Shown piece by piece: positions 1-8,118 of a stretch of 25,411 bases of DNA. The stretch spans positions 1 through 25,411 of the forward strand of contig CAZNQG010000048.1 in NCBI GenBank assembly GCA_964575235.1. Reading direction: 5' to 3'. Origin of the DNA: SM23-62 sp964575235. GTDB taxonomy: Bacteria > Bacteroidota > Bacteroidia > Bacteroidales > SM23-62. The notes under the pieces are model-generated. The model ran no database searches and was not told the DNA's origin. It worked only from the letters and a program-made list of their open reading frames with translations. The position numbers and the translations under genes are program-made. Each line of letters begins with the position of its first letter. The first letter of the stretch is position 1.

Positions 1-1
1 C

Positions 2-1456
2 CCTGCAACCCTTTTCGGGATCATGGCACTGCTGATCCTGATATGTTCGGCCATCGCCGTAGCCGCGGACTGGACCGCCGTACATCCCGGCACAAAAGAG
101 CTTATCGAACCGGTCAACCTGCTTTCCAGGAACGGGATTCACCGCATCCTTACGGATATGGTGTTCAATTTCACCAGTTTTGCGCCACTTGGCATCGTCA
201 TGGTGGCCATGCTCGGCATCGGCATCGCGGAAAGCAGCGGACTTATCGGCGCGGTCATCCGGCTCATTGTGCTTTCTTCACCCAGGAAACTTCTGACCTT
301 TGTGCTCGTGCTGGCCGGGATCCTTTCGAATGCAGCCAGTGACGTGGGCTATGTATTGCTGATCCCCCTGGCAGGGATCATCTTCATTGCGGTGCACAGG
401 CATCCCGTGATTGGAATGGCTGCGGCTTTTGCCGGCGTTTCCGGGGGATTCAGTGCCAACCTCATCCTGGGGACGATCGATCCCCTGCTTGCCGGGCTTT
501 CCGAGGAGGCCGCCCGGATCATCGATCCGGCCTATATGGTCAACCCCACTGCGAACTATTATTTCATGGTGGCCTCTACCTTTGTGATCGCATTCACGGG
601 CACATGGGTGACCGAACGTTTCGTTGCACCTCGATTTGGTAAATACGAAGGAGACCAGGCAGGGGAGGAGATGGAAACCCTCTCAACCGTTGAGAAAAAG
701 GGATTGAGAAGGGCCTTTTATGTGGCCCTCGCTATACTGGCCGTCACCCTTGCAGGGATCATCCCGGAAGGGGGTTTTTTCAGGGGACCGGACGGGCAGG
801 TGCTGAGTTCCCCGCTGATCCGCGGCGTGGTGGCCATGCTTTTCATCTCAGCAGCCCTGATGGGCATTGTATACGGGTTCACCATTAAAAAATACAGGAA
901 CGACAAGGACATCATGGAAGGGATGGCCGATGCCATGAAATCCCTGGGGATGTACTATGTACTGGTCTTTTTCGCCGCCCAGTTCGTGGCGTATTTCAAA
1001 TGGAGCAACCTGGGGATCATCTTTGCCATCAAGGGTGCGAACCTGGTGATGGCTTCGGGACTGGGTCTGATCCCCCTGATGGTTCTGTTCATCATCCTTT
1101 CCGGGCTGATCAACCTTGCCATGGGTTCGGCATCCGCCAAATGGGCCATCATGGCCCCCGTGTTCATTCCCATGTTCATGCTGCTGGGGTATTCCCCGGA
1201 GCTCAGCCAGGTCGTTTACCGGATCGGTGACAGCGTTACGAACGTCATATCCCCCATGATGAGTTTCTTTGCCCTGATCATTGCCTTCATCCAGAAATAC
1301 GAAAAGGATGCGGGGATCGGAACGGTGATCGCGACCATGTTGCCCTATACCTTCGCATTCTTCACGGTGTGGACCCTCCTGCTCATCGGCTGGTTGCTGC
1401 TGGGGCTTCCCCTGGGACCGGGAGCCGGTATTTATTATACCCTTCCCGGGCAGTAG
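2..1456 (+). CDS. AbgT family transporter (5' end outside window)
   Basis: This is an inner-membrane carrier of the AbgT family, whose members import p-aminobenzoyl-glutamate or export sulfonamide antimetabolites. The frame stays open to base 2, before the first in-window ATG at 23, and reads like the family's N-terminal helix, so the true start lies left of the window. About 484 residues are visible, against roughly 510 for the family. Numbered from the ATG at 23, residues recalled as functionally important in Neisseria MtrF are present: S371 and W374 in the GSASAKW stretch, P392, R400 and D403 in RIGD, and P411; D153 is a likely match for the early aspartate. The hydrophobic blocks and the SGGFSANL and GTIDPLLAG stretches are typical. 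The family call is firm; import versus export cannot be told. The gene converges on the aldo/keto reductase gene. Confidence 0.93.
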   Translation, partial: PATLFGIMALLILICSAIAVAADWTAVHPGTKELIEPVNLLSRNGIHRILTDMVFNFTSFAPLGIVMVAMLGIGIAESSGLIGAVIRLIVLSSPRKLLTFVLVLAGILSNAASDVGYVLLIPLAGIIFIAVHRHPVIGMAAAFAGVSGGFSANLILGTIDPLLAGLSEEAARIIDPAYMVNPTANYYFMVASTFVIAFTGTWVTERFVAPRFGKYEGDQAGEEMETLSTVEKKGLRRAFYVALAILAVTLAGIIPEGGFFRGPDGQVLSSPLIRGVVAMLFISAALMGIVYGFTIKKYRNDKDIMEGMADAMKSLGMYYVLVFFAAQFVAYFKWSNLGIIFAIKGANLVMASGLGLIPLMVLFIILSGLINLAMGSASAKWAIMAPVFIPMFMLLGYSPELSQVVYRIGDSVTNVISPMMSFFALIIAFIQKYEKDAGIGTVIATMLPYTFAFFTVWTLLLIGWLLLGLPLGPGAGIYYTLPGQ

Positions 1457-1468
1457 GGAACGGTCAAA

Positions 1469-1497
1469 AGGTTCGGCCCGGATACAGGGCCAAACCT
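1469..1497 (-). terminator. Hairpin between convergent genes, possible terminator
   Basis: The arms at 1469-1479 and 1487-1497 pair over 11 positions with one C/A mismatch around a 7-base loop. Read on the minus strand the hairpin is followed by a short T run (TTTTG), which would suit termination of the aldo/keto reductase transcript ending at 1581. On the plus strand no T run follows, so it is a poorer terminator for the AbgT gene. The call rests on structure only. Confidence 0.4.
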
Positions 1498-1580
1498 CCC
1501 AGGTTCGGTGTTGGACAAACCGTCTTACCGGTCTGGAATTGGAGGTAAACAGCCTGAAATCGGGAATGATCAAACTGCGT

Positions 1581-2492
1581 TCAGGACCGGATGGCTGCCA
1601 GGTGCTCGTCCAGTTGCTGGAAACTGGCCATTGCAACGGCTGCAGCATGGACATAGGGCTGATTTAGTACCCAGCGAACGGCCCCGGGGTAGGTGGCTTC
1701 CGCTTCGCCCTCGTTGGCCCAGGGTCCCGCCAGGCAGGTCTTCATCGCGATAATGCCGGTCCCGGATTTTACGGCCGCGCCAAGTTCTGCGGACAACACT
1801 TCATGGTCCCACCGGATATCCCTGGAATATCTTTTATAGCCCCCGTGGGGATTGAAGGAGAGCATGATCACATCGTAAAAGGGATCCCTGTTATGCCGCT
1901 TTATATGCCCGGTCACATTGGCATGGACGGAAAATCCCGTTGCGAGGATCTTTCCTTGCTTCTTTGCCCGTGAAAAGGATTCCAGGACCGCATCGTGGTA
2001 CAGGACATCCTCCTCGCCGGCCCCGTGGAAAAGCATGACGTCTATGTAATCCGTCTGCAAGGCCTTCAGGCTCTCCTCGAGTGAAGCCCGGAAGGATTTC
2101 CGGATCCCGGATGAGACAGATTCCGAATTCAGGGTCCCTTTCCCGGGGTCGATGTTGACTTTCGACTGGATCACAAAGTCCTTCCTGCGGCCCTTCACCG
2201 CCTCCCCGACCATGACCTCGTTCTTTCCGTTTGCATACCGCCTCCCCGTATCTATAAAGGTGATGCCCTGGTCCAGTGCATACCTCAAAACACTGGGCTC
2301 CTCGATCCTCGGGGCACCCACGCACAGCCTGGAGACCCGGATGCCCGTACTGCCCAGAACGGCAGTGGGAAGTTCCGCCCGTGCAGCCAGCAATTTCCCG
2401 GATACGGCCGGAACGATGCCGGTTGCCAGGATACCCATGGAGGAGGTCCGGATGAATTCCTTACGGGTGTATCTGCGTCTGCGTTGCCTCAT
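1581..2492 (-). CDS. Aldo/keto reductase with Tat-like signal
   Basis: This is an NAD(P)H-dependent aldo/keto reductase; its substrate is unknown. The 303-residue protein carries the AKR catalytic tetrad: D81 and Y86 in FIDTGRRYANG, K111 in VIQSK and H156 in DVMLFH. The N-terminus (RRRRYTRKEFIRTSSMG, then a short hydrophobic stretch) resembles the twin-arginine signals of many Bacteroidota oxidoreductases, but the key pair is RK rather than RR, so export is probable, not certain. The frame is open 40 codons further upstream. I chose the ATG at 2492 because the signal starts there and a 7-of-8 match to the TAnnTTTG box (2512-2519) sits just upstream. No C-terminal iron-sulfur cysteines are seen. 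The gene is divergent from the small gene at 2703. Confidence 0.88.
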   Translation of the reverse strand: MRQRRRRYTRKEFIRTSSMGILATGIVPAVSGKLLAARAELPTAVLGSTGIRVSRLCVGAPRIEEPSVLRYALDQGITFIDTGRRYANGKNEVMVGEAVKGRRKDFVIQSKVNIDPGKGTLNSESVSSGIRKSFRASLEESLKALQTDYIDVMLFHGAGEEDVLYHDAVLESFSRAKKQGKILATGFSVHANVTGHIKRHNRDPFYDVIMLSFNPHGGYKRYSRDIRWDHEVLSAELGAAVKSGTGIIAMKTCLAGPWANEGEAEATYPGAVRWVLNQPYVHAAAVAMASFQQLDEHLAAIRS

Positions 2493-2511
2493 GACATGAA
2501 GGTTTATGCGC

Positions 2512-2519
2512 CCAATATA
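2512..2519 (-). promoter_or_regulatory. Candidate -7 box for the aldo/keto reductase
   Basis: On the minus strand this reads TATATTGG, 7 of 8 to the Bacteroidota -7 consensus TAnnTTTG. It lies 19 bases before the chosen ATG. No convincing -33 TTTG is found at the usual spacing, and the surrounding DNA is AT-rich, so chance matches are likely. Confidence 0.3.
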
Positions 2520-2702
2520 ACAATTAATAGTATATATAATGGATCGGATCCCTCCGGTATCCGGAATCGTACACTCCATGTTCGCTCTGATACGGGGCCG
2601 GGGTCGTGGCAAGGATTGCCTTGGCTTTTAAAGATATATAAGTCAACAATTTATAATCTATGGCACGTGTCTTGGAGCATTGTATAACGAACGATACAGA
2701 GA

Positions 2703-2903
2703 ATGAAGTCAAAACGAAGGATAAAAGGATGGGCAGAGCTGCTGGTTTACGTGGTACTGGTTTCGGCATTCGGATTTCTGGCCACCCTGGCAAATAATAA
2801 CACGAACGAGAAACAGCTCAGGGATGCCGAACACGTCAGCCTGGCCTTAGAGCACGAGATCGCGGTATTGTATGCCCGGGAAAAGGAAGGGGTTAGCTTG
2901 TAA
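2703..2903 (+). CDS. Small single-helix membrane protein, unknown function
   Basis: I do not recognise this 66-residue protein. It has a basic start (MKSKRRIK), one hydrophobic helix at about residues 10-30, and a polar, charged tail of about 35 residues that could form a short coiled helix. Under the positive-inside rule the tail would face the periplasm. Support for a real gene comes from this plausible protein make-up and from a strong stem-loop with a T-rich tail starting 27 bases after the stop. A frame on the other strand (2524-2793) overlaps it but has no sensible composition. No good promoter box is visible upstream. It stands alone, divergent from the aldo/keto reductase and convergent with the FtsX-type permease. 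Confidence 0.5.
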   Translation: MKSKRRIKGWAELLVYVVLVSAFGFLATLANNNTNEKQLRDAEHVSLALEHEIAVLYAREKEGVSL

Positions 2904-2930
2904 GCACAACATAGTCCTTCGGGATGTGCA

Positions 2931-2968
2931 GGCCCGGTTTCACTGGATGGAGCCGGGCCTTATTATTT
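2931..2968 (+). terminator. Rho-independent terminator after the small membrane gene
   Basis: The arms GGCCCGG (2931-2937) and CCGGGCC (2953-2959) pair perfectly, and the stem can extend to 11 pairs through G-T wobbles around a 7-base loop. TTATTATTT follows. The orientation fits the plus-strand gene ending at 2903; the minus-strand side has no T run. Confidence 0.7.
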
Positions 2969-3021
2969 CGGAGGCCGCGTGGCGCTCCCGGGTAGGGGGA
3001 TCGCTGGCCGCCTCGTTTCTC

Positions 3022-5400
3022 CTATTCGTATCTCAGGGATTCCGTCGGGTTCCTGGATGCCGCCGAATACACTTTCCAGCCCAGGCTTATCAAGGCAAGC
3101 AGGGAGATCACGAGGACCGGCAGTGCGAAGGTCAGGGCATTGGCCTTGCTGTGGATTTCCCAGATGCTTTTCATGATCGCCATTCCGGAATAATATCCCG
3201 CTGTAAGTCCCAGTCCACAGGCTACCAGGATCATGATGATGTATGGTTTGCTGAGGATGCCGATGATCCTTGGGATGGAGGCTCCCATTACCTTGCGGAC
3301 TCCCACCTCCTTGGTCCGCCTCAGGACGCTGAGGGATACCAGGGTATACAATCCCACGGCCGACAGGAACATAGCGATGATGGCCAGGAATATGTAAATG
3401 CCCTTTATGTTTTTGTTGATCTGCCTGGCCTCTTCCATCAGGGAGTCCTGGAAGAACCCCCCGTAGGGGTGGGTCGGGATCAGTTCCTTCCATTTCTCTT
3501 CCAGGTATGCATTTACTTCCTGCAGTTTGTCTTCATCCGTCTTGATGGCCAGGTACCGCAGACGGTATTCGCTGTCGCGCCGGAAAGCGGCCGGTTCGAC
3601 CTCATCCCAGAAGCCGTAGGGATAGAAATCGCCCATCACCCCGATGATGTAAAGGTCGATCGTATCTTCCATGACCACTCTTTTCCCGATGGGATCCAGG
3701 ATCCCGAATTCGGACAGGAACTTCTGGTTTACGATGATGGAATGCTGGTTGTCCGTTTTTTCAAATTCCGGACTGAAGGTCCTCCCTTCGAGCAGGGACA
3801 ACCCCATGGTTTCAAAATAACGATCGCCGATCGTGTACATGTTCACATCCTGTTTAACCTGGTTGTATTCCATGTTGGCGGACCAGTTACCGTGCCCGAT
3901 GTGGTGCCTGGATTCGCCGATCCCGGTGATCAGGGGATTGGACCTGATCTCATCCCGGAACGAGGTGAAGTATTCTTCGCTGGGCAGATACATGCCGATG
4001 ATGTGGTCCTTGTCATAGCCCTGGTACTGGTTTTCCTGGAAATTCGCATTCTGGGTGAACAAGATGCCGGAGTTAATGGCCTGCACAGAGATGGCAATCT
4101 GCAGGGTCAGCAGGATGACCGAAAGCACGTTCCTTCCACCAATCTTCAGCTTGTCCTGGAAAATGAGGACCGGGTTGAAGCGGCTTATGTAAAAGGAGGG
4201 GTAGGAACCTGCCAGAAGGGTGGTGGCCAGCAGCAGCATCACCAGGAAGACGATGATCTCGGGATTGGTGCTGAGGCTGTATTCCAGGTTCAAAAAGTCC
4301 CACATCTGAGAGTAGGTGGGTACCAGGAACCTGGCGATGAACAGGGCCAGGATCATTCCCGCGAGGGTCAGCAGGAAATTCTCCGTCATGAACTGGAGGA
4401 TGATCTGCCCGCGCCGGCTCCCGGCAACCTTCCTTACACCGATTTCCTTCAGCCGTTTGCTCGAAAAGGCAATGGCCGTATTGGTAAAGTTGAAACAGGC
4501 GATGAGCAGTATCAGCAGGGCCATGATGGGGGGCGCCTTGAGGGCTGCGGGGTGAAGACTTTCGCGGACCCACCAGTTTGCCCACATGTTCCAGGCTTCG
4601 TGGGCCACGTCCGGGAACGGCAGGAGCTGGAAGGAGGATATCCGGAAATCCTCCCGGGCATCGTTGTGTACGGGAACGATATCCTGCAGGAGCGTTTCCA
4701 CGGTCGCGGCCTGCGCCGCATTCGGTATTTGCAGGAAGGTGGCGGCAATCCACCATTCCCAGTTTGTCTCGTCCCCTTCCCACATGTCGATAAAATTGTC
4801 CATCTGGGTCAGAACCTCGTAGGAAAAGCTGGAGTTCAACGGATTGGGCTCGAATACACCCCCGACGGTGTAGGTGAATTCCTTGCCGGCATCGTTAAAA
4901 ATAGACATCATTTTTCCGAGGGGGTCCTCTTCCCCGAAATAGATGGATGCGATCCTTTCGTCGATCAGGATATTCTGCCGGTCAAGGAATGCATCCGCAG
5001 ATCCTTTCACAATGGGGATGTTGAATACTTCCAGGAAGCCGGTATCAGCATACCCGATCCGTTTGTTGAAGTTGTTGAGTCCCACCTTCAGCGGCGACCA
5101 GGTGCCGTTGAAACGGATGACCCGTTCCACCCCGCTGATGTTGTTCCCGATCATGGATGCCAGGGGCAGGGGAGATGCGCCATATCGCTGCTGCCTTCCC
5201 TGGATATCCCGTGTAAAAATCACCTTGTAGACTTCATCCCCCTTCGGGTGCATCCTGTCCCAGTCCCGGTCGTACCTCCCGTTCAGGTAGGCAACGATGC
5301 AGATCCCAAGGGCGAGTCCCATGGTAACAATATTGATCAGCACGAAAAGGGCATTCCGGGATATGTTTCGGAGGGTGACGATCAGGTAGCTTCTAAGCAT
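3022..5400 (-). CDS. FtsX/MacB-type ABC transporter permease
   Basis: This 792-residue inner-membrane protein has the double layout common in Bacteroidota: helix 1 (about 17-39), a periplasmic MacB-like core, an FtsX block with three helices (about 290-405), a further helix near 427-445, a second periplasmic core, and a second FtsX block of three helices at the C-terminus. The FtsX signature appears twice, as KEIGVRKVAGS and KEVGVRKVMGAS, and the end NPTESLRYE is typical. Such permeases work with a separate ATPase, often in export or envelope mechanotransmission; no ATPase gene is adjacent. The frame is open 44 codons further upstream, but MLRSYL at 5400 is the usual start for this family and a perfect TATATTTG box lies 19 bases before it. 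The gene is divergent from the receiver gene at 5523. The substrate is unknown. Confidence 0.9.
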   Translation of the reverse strand: MLRSYLIVTLRNISRNALFVLINIVTMGLALGICIVAYLNGRYDRDWDRMHPKGDEVYKVIFTRDIQGRQQRYGASPLPLASMIGNNISGVERVIRFNGTWSPLKVGLNNFNKRIGYADTGFLEVFNIPIVKGSADAFLDRQNILIDERIASIYFGEEDPLGKMMSIFNDAGKEFTYTVGGVFEPNPLNSSFSYEVLTQMDNFIDMWEGDETNWEWWIAATFLQIPNAAQAATVETLLQDIVPVHNDAREDFRISSFQLLPFPDVAHEAWNMWANWWVRESLHPAALKAPPIMALLILLIACFNFTNTAIAFSSKRLKEIGVRKVAGSRRGQIILQFMTENFLLTLAGMILALFIARFLVPTYSQMWDFLNLEYSLSTNPEIIVFLVMLLLATTLLAGSYPSFYISRFNPVLIFQDKLKIGGRNVLSVILLTLQIAISVQAINSGILFTQNANFQENQYQGYDKDHIIGMYLPSEEYFTSFRDEIRSNPLITGIGESRHHIGHGNWSANMEYNQVKQDVNMYTIGDRYFETMGLSLLEGRTFSPEFEKTDNQHSIIVNQKFLSEFGILDPIGKRVVMEDTIDLYIIGVMGDFYPYGFWDEVEPAAFRRDSEYRLRYLAIKTDEDKLQEVNAYLEEKWKELIPTHPYGGFFQDSLMEEARQINKNIKGIYIFLAIIAMFLSAVGLYTLVSLSVLRRTKEVGVRKVMGASIPRIIGILSKPYIIMILVACGLGLTAGYYSGMAIMKSIWEIHSKANALTFALPVLVISLLALISLGWKVYSAASRNPTESLRYE

Positions 5401-5419
5401 TCGGGCAGTGATTTGAGAC

Positions 5420-5427
5420 CAAATATA
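5420..5427 (-). promoter_or_regulatory. -7 promoter box for the FtsX-type permease
   Basis: On the minus strand this reads TATATTTG, an exact match to TAnnTTTG. It sits 19 bases before the ATG at 5400, implying a very short leader and supporting that start over the longer frame. No clear -33 element is seen. Confidence 0.5.
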
Positions 5428-5493
5428 CAATAAAGACGGATAAGGGGAGGAAAAGGATACCTGAACAGGGGATGTCGTTTGGCAAATAAATTG

Positions 5494-5501
5494 TATTATT
5501 G
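5494..5501 (+). promoter_or_regulatory. Candidate -7 box for the receiver gene
   Basis: TATTATTG matches TAnnTTTG at 7 of 8 positions and lies 21 bases before the ATG at 5523. A TTTG at 5478 is upstream, but the 12-base gap is shorter than the usual 19 or so. Confidence 0.35.
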
Positions 5502-5522
5502 TGATACCATGTTCAACATGGG

Positions 5523-5939
5523 ATGAAACCAACCCCTGGCCCCGAAATGATTTCCGATGAAACCGGCCATTGCTGGGCCGGCACCCGTATCCTGGTCGTT
5601 GAAGACGATGAGTTTTCCTTTCAGTTCTTCAGCGTGGTTCTCAGGAAGAGGGGACCCGAAGTGATCCGGGCCAGGGACGGTCTGGAGGCCATCCGGCTTT
5701 TCGAAGAACACCCGGACATCAACCTGATCCTGATGGATATCCAGATTCCCCTGCTGGATGGATACGAGGTAACCCGCCGGATCCGCGAAAAGAACCCCCT
5801 GGTCCCCATCATTGCCCAGACCGCATTCATCCACGACGATGAAGAAGTCAAATGCATGGAAGCCGGATGCAGCGCGTACATCAGCAAACCCATAGAACTC
5901 CAGAGCCTCCTGGGACTCATCGGCCGGTACCTGGACTGA
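5523..5939 (+). CDS. Stand-alone response regulator receiver protein
   Basis: This 138-residue CheY-like phosphoacceptor has no output domain. All receiver landmarks are present: acidic residues E27, D28 and D29, the phosphorylation site D72 in LILMDIQIP, the switch threonine T100 in IIAQTAF, and K122 in ISKP. The sequence most resembles the receivers at the C-terminus of Bacteroidota hybrid histidine kinases, including the KCMEAGCSAYISKPI stretch. It may therefore act in a phosphorelay or bind a partner protein. No kinase gene is in the window, so it is an orphan. About 20 residues precede the domain; the start could also be the ATG at 5547. The gene is divergent from the FtsX-type permease and tail to tail with the peptide transporter, 6 bases apart. 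Confidence 0.9.
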   Translation: MKPTPGPEMISDETGHCWAGTRILVVEDDEFSFQFFSVVLRKRGPEVIRARDGLEAIRLFEEHPDINLILMDIQIPLLDGYEVTRRIREKNPLVPIIAQTAFIHDDEEVKCMEAGCSAYISKPIELQSLLGLIGRYLD

Positions 5940-5945
5940 GAGAGT

Positions 5946-7382
5946 TTACCTGTACCGGAATATGATCTTGTCGTAGACGATTAGAAGCAGGCAGGTCAAC
6001 ACACCCAATCCCATGAGGATCAGTCCGAAAAGGGGAGGATTGTAGTTCAGCCAGAGATACCGTGTCAGCTCCCCGGCGTCCATACCCATACCGTGGGCAA
6101 CCGCTGCAAAGTATTCGCTCCGTGTGAAACCTTCCGATATCGCTGGGAGCTGCAGGTTCCACCGGCTGATCTCTTTTTCCAGCATTACGTACTTGTCGGC
6201 CGTGACTTCATAGATCTTTCCGGAAAGGATTCCGGCAAAAAAGTTACCGAGCGCCATAGGCAGGAAATTGGTGCCCATATAGAGGGCGGCTTTATCCCCG
6301 GGTGCCAGCCTCCCGATGTATTCCAGGATCTTGGGTGAGAAGGCCATTTCTCCAAGGCTGAAGATGAATATGGAAATGACCAGAAACCAGCCGTTTCGGG
6401 TAAGCAGGGACAGGGTGATGCCCATCGCATTCACAAGGAATCCTGCGATCATGGTATTAATCGGCTTGAAGCGCATGACCAGGCTGGAGAGGAGGACCTG
6501 GAAGGATACGATGAACAGGGCGTCAAGCGTGATCAGTTTCTCGGCCAGGATGATACCGTCGCGTGTTGCCAGGGCATCGGCAAGCCGGGGCAAAAACCCG
6601 TGCATTCCCCGGTAGATGATTTCCGTGTCGATCCATTGCTCGATGTAGACGGGCAGGCTGTAAAAGAACTGCCAGTAGACCGTCCAGCCTCCCACGATGA
6701 TCAGCAGGAAAAGGGAGAATTTGACATCCCTGAGGGCCAGGTAAATATTCTGAAAAACTTTCCGGATGCTTTGGGCAAACGGCTCCCTTTCCGGTCTGGG
6801 ACCGGGCTCCCTGTAAAACAGGGTTACGATAACCAGGTTCAGCAATATAGCCGAGCTTGACATGATGAATATGTAGTTCCAGCTTCGTTCCCTCAGCTCG
6901 GATGCAACCAGGGGACCGATCAGTCCCCCGAGGTTTATGATCATGTAAAAGAGCCCGAATCCAACCGATGCGTTCGATTCATCCGTGGTTCGTGCGATGG
7001 TTGCCGAAACGATGGGCTTGAAGAGGGCGGCCCCGATGGCCACGTAGAAGAAAGTCAGGAAAACGCCGGTAAACGAAGCCACCCTGCCCATCAGGTAGTA
7101 TCCGCTCGAGAGGACCAGGAAGGAGATGATCAGGACCCTTTTGTAACCGAAACGGTCTGCAATGGAACCCGTGATAACGGGCAGGAAATACAGGATGGCA
7201 TTCACGATCCCCATGACCAGGCCTTTTTCAACCTGGCTGAAACCGAGTGCACCGGTATCCTGCGCCCCCGTCAGGTACAAGGCCAGGAGGTTGAACACAC
7301 CGTAATATGCCCAGCGTTCGAATAATTCCAGGCTGTTGGCGGCCCAGAATGTTCGCGGGAAACGGTTCTTTCTCGAGGGCAT
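5946..7382 (-). CDS. POT/PTR-like peptide MFS transporter
   Basis: This 478-residue membrane protein has 12-14 predicted helices and probably drives proton-coupled uptake of di- or tripeptides. Residues 19-27 read ELFERWAYY, close to the ExxERFxYY proton-coupling motif of POT carriers, with W in place of F. GSIADRFGYKR, in the loop between helices 2 and 3, is the MFS signature. The protein is more diverged than classical POT members, so a related MFS substrate is possible. The frame opens with a TTG at 7394, but I take the ATG at 7382 (MPSRKN), which leaves room for a TATAATTG box at 7412-7419. The gene lies 77 bases after the DUF3267 gene on the same strand and may be read with it or alone. 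Peptide uptake would fit the M20 dipeptidase and prolyl oligopeptidase nearby. Confidence 0.82.
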   Translation of the reverse strand: MPSRKNRFPRTFWAANSLELFERWAYYGVFNLLALYLTGAQDTGALGFSQVEKGLVMGIVNAILYFLPVITGSIADRFGYKRVLIISFLVLSSGYYLMGRVASFTGVFLTFFYVAIGAALFKPIVSATIARTTDESNASVGFGLFYMIINLGGLIGPLVASELRERSWNYIFIMSSSAILLNLVIVTLFYREPGPRPEREPFAQSIRKVFQNIYLALRDVKFSLFLLIIVGGWTVYWQFFYSLPVYIEQWIDTEIIYRGMHGFLPRLADALATRDGIILAEKLITLDALFIVSFQVLLSSLVMRFKPINTMIAGFLVNAMGITLSLLTRNGWFLVISIFIFSLGEMAFSPKILEYIGRLAPGDKAALYMGTNFLPMALGNFFAGILSGKIYEVTADKYVMLEKEISRWNLQLPAISEGFTRSEYFAAVAHGMGMDAGELTRYLWLNYNPPLFGLILMGLGVLTCLLLIVYDKIIFRYR

Positions 7383-7411
7383 ATTCGGATTCAAGGATCT
7401 GAAAATAGCCT

Positions 7412-7419
7412 CAATTATA
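7412..7419 (-). promoter_or_regulatory. Candidate -7 box for the peptide transporter
   Basis: On the minus strand this reads TATAATTG, 7 of 8 to TAnnTTTG, ending 29 bases before the ATG at 7382. A TTTG lies upstream on the same strand, but with a 12-base gap instead of about 19. Confidence 0.35.
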
Positions 7420-7459
7420 GTTATTTTTTTTCAAACGGGATAAAGGGTGCGTCGGGATA

Positions 7460-8101
7460 TCAGGAGGCTCCGGGCTTTTTCCTGTAATAGAAATAACTGG
7501 TTTTGTTCTTCACGTCATCGAAGGTATACAGCTCCTTGTCCCTGTGGTATTCGAAATAGCTTAGAAGTGCAAAATCCCCGGCGCACATGGTTGCATGGAA
7601 GAACAGGACGGATATATAGGTGTAGGATGCGTAACCCGTAACGAAGATCACACCCGCAAGGTTCAGAAGGGAAACGACGATGAAAGGCGAAACGGCAAGG
7701 AAAATGAACCCGGAACGGCTGGCAACGAAATCGTCCGCCACTGCATAAAATGCAAAATGCTTGACGACGGCGCCGACACGGATCTTCCTGGCCCCCAGGA
7801 TAAAATAGCAGATGGCATGGACCAGCTCATGAAGCGGGATGACGATGGTCATGGAGATGATCAGACCATACAGGAACTGCTTGAGAAGGGAACCCGCATT
7901 CAGGTGGCTGACGGTAATCCCGTAAACAAATGCGGACCAAATGAATACGAAAAATATCAGGATGATGACCAGGTAGGCGACCATGCTGCGGGTACGCTTT
8001 CGAATGTACTCGGTGGCAAACTCCACGATTTCATCGTAGTGTAGCTTATCCAGCAGTACAAAGCCGGGATTTGACATGATATCCTGGACCGAGAGTGGCA
8101 T
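7460..8101 (-). CDS. DUF3267 family membrane zincin-like protein
   Basis: This 213-residue membrane protein matches DUF3267, a family of putative metallopeptidases. Hydrophobic helices lie at about 41-63 and 75-100; the second contains the zinc motif HELVH at 91-95. Further hydrophobic stretches follow at about 131-170, including SPF at 138-140, and CAGDF at 173-177 supplies an acidic residue that could complete the metal site, as in other intramembrane zincins. A polar tail ends in many Lys and Tyr. The substrate is unknown and activity is inferred from the motif only. The ATG lies 17 bases after the stop of the serpin gene, so the two are probably one transcript. Confidence 0.85.
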   Translation of the reverse strand: MPLSVQDIMSNPGFVLLDKLHYDEIVEFATEYIRKRTRSMVAYLVIILIFFVFIWSAFVYGITVSHLNAGSLLKQFLYGLIISMTIVIPLHELVHAICYFILGARKIRVGAVVKHFAFYAVADDFVASRSGFIFLAVSPFIVVSLLNLAGVIFVTGYASYTYISVLFFHATMCAGDFALLSYFEYHRDKELYTFDDVKNKTSYFYYRKKPGAS

Positions 8102-8118
8102 GTCCGAAATTAGCTATT

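Noticed and set aside
848..1654. Open frame on the minus strand over the AbgT gene
   Set aside because: Antisense shadow of a well-recognised transporter; the translation has no family features.
2553..2565. Palindrome TCCGGTATCCGGA between the divergent genes
   Set aside because: Short, not placed against a convincing promoter, and expected by chance in this base composition.
2524..2793. 89-codon minus-strand frame overlapping the small membrane gene and the upstream end of the aldo/keto reductase
   Set aside because: It overlaps the better-supported 66-residue gene and has no coherent signal or domain.
2872..5433. Open frame of 853 codons on the plus strand, running across the whole FtsX-type permease gene
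   Set aside because: It is the mirror of a clearly recognisable gene in G+C-rich DNA. Its translation is rich in Gly, His, Asp and Gln with no membrane or domain pattern.
5401..5532. Upstream extension of the FtsX-type permease frame
   Set aside because: The family starts at MLRSYL, and the extension would overlap both the promoter box at 5420-5427 and the start of the receiver gene.
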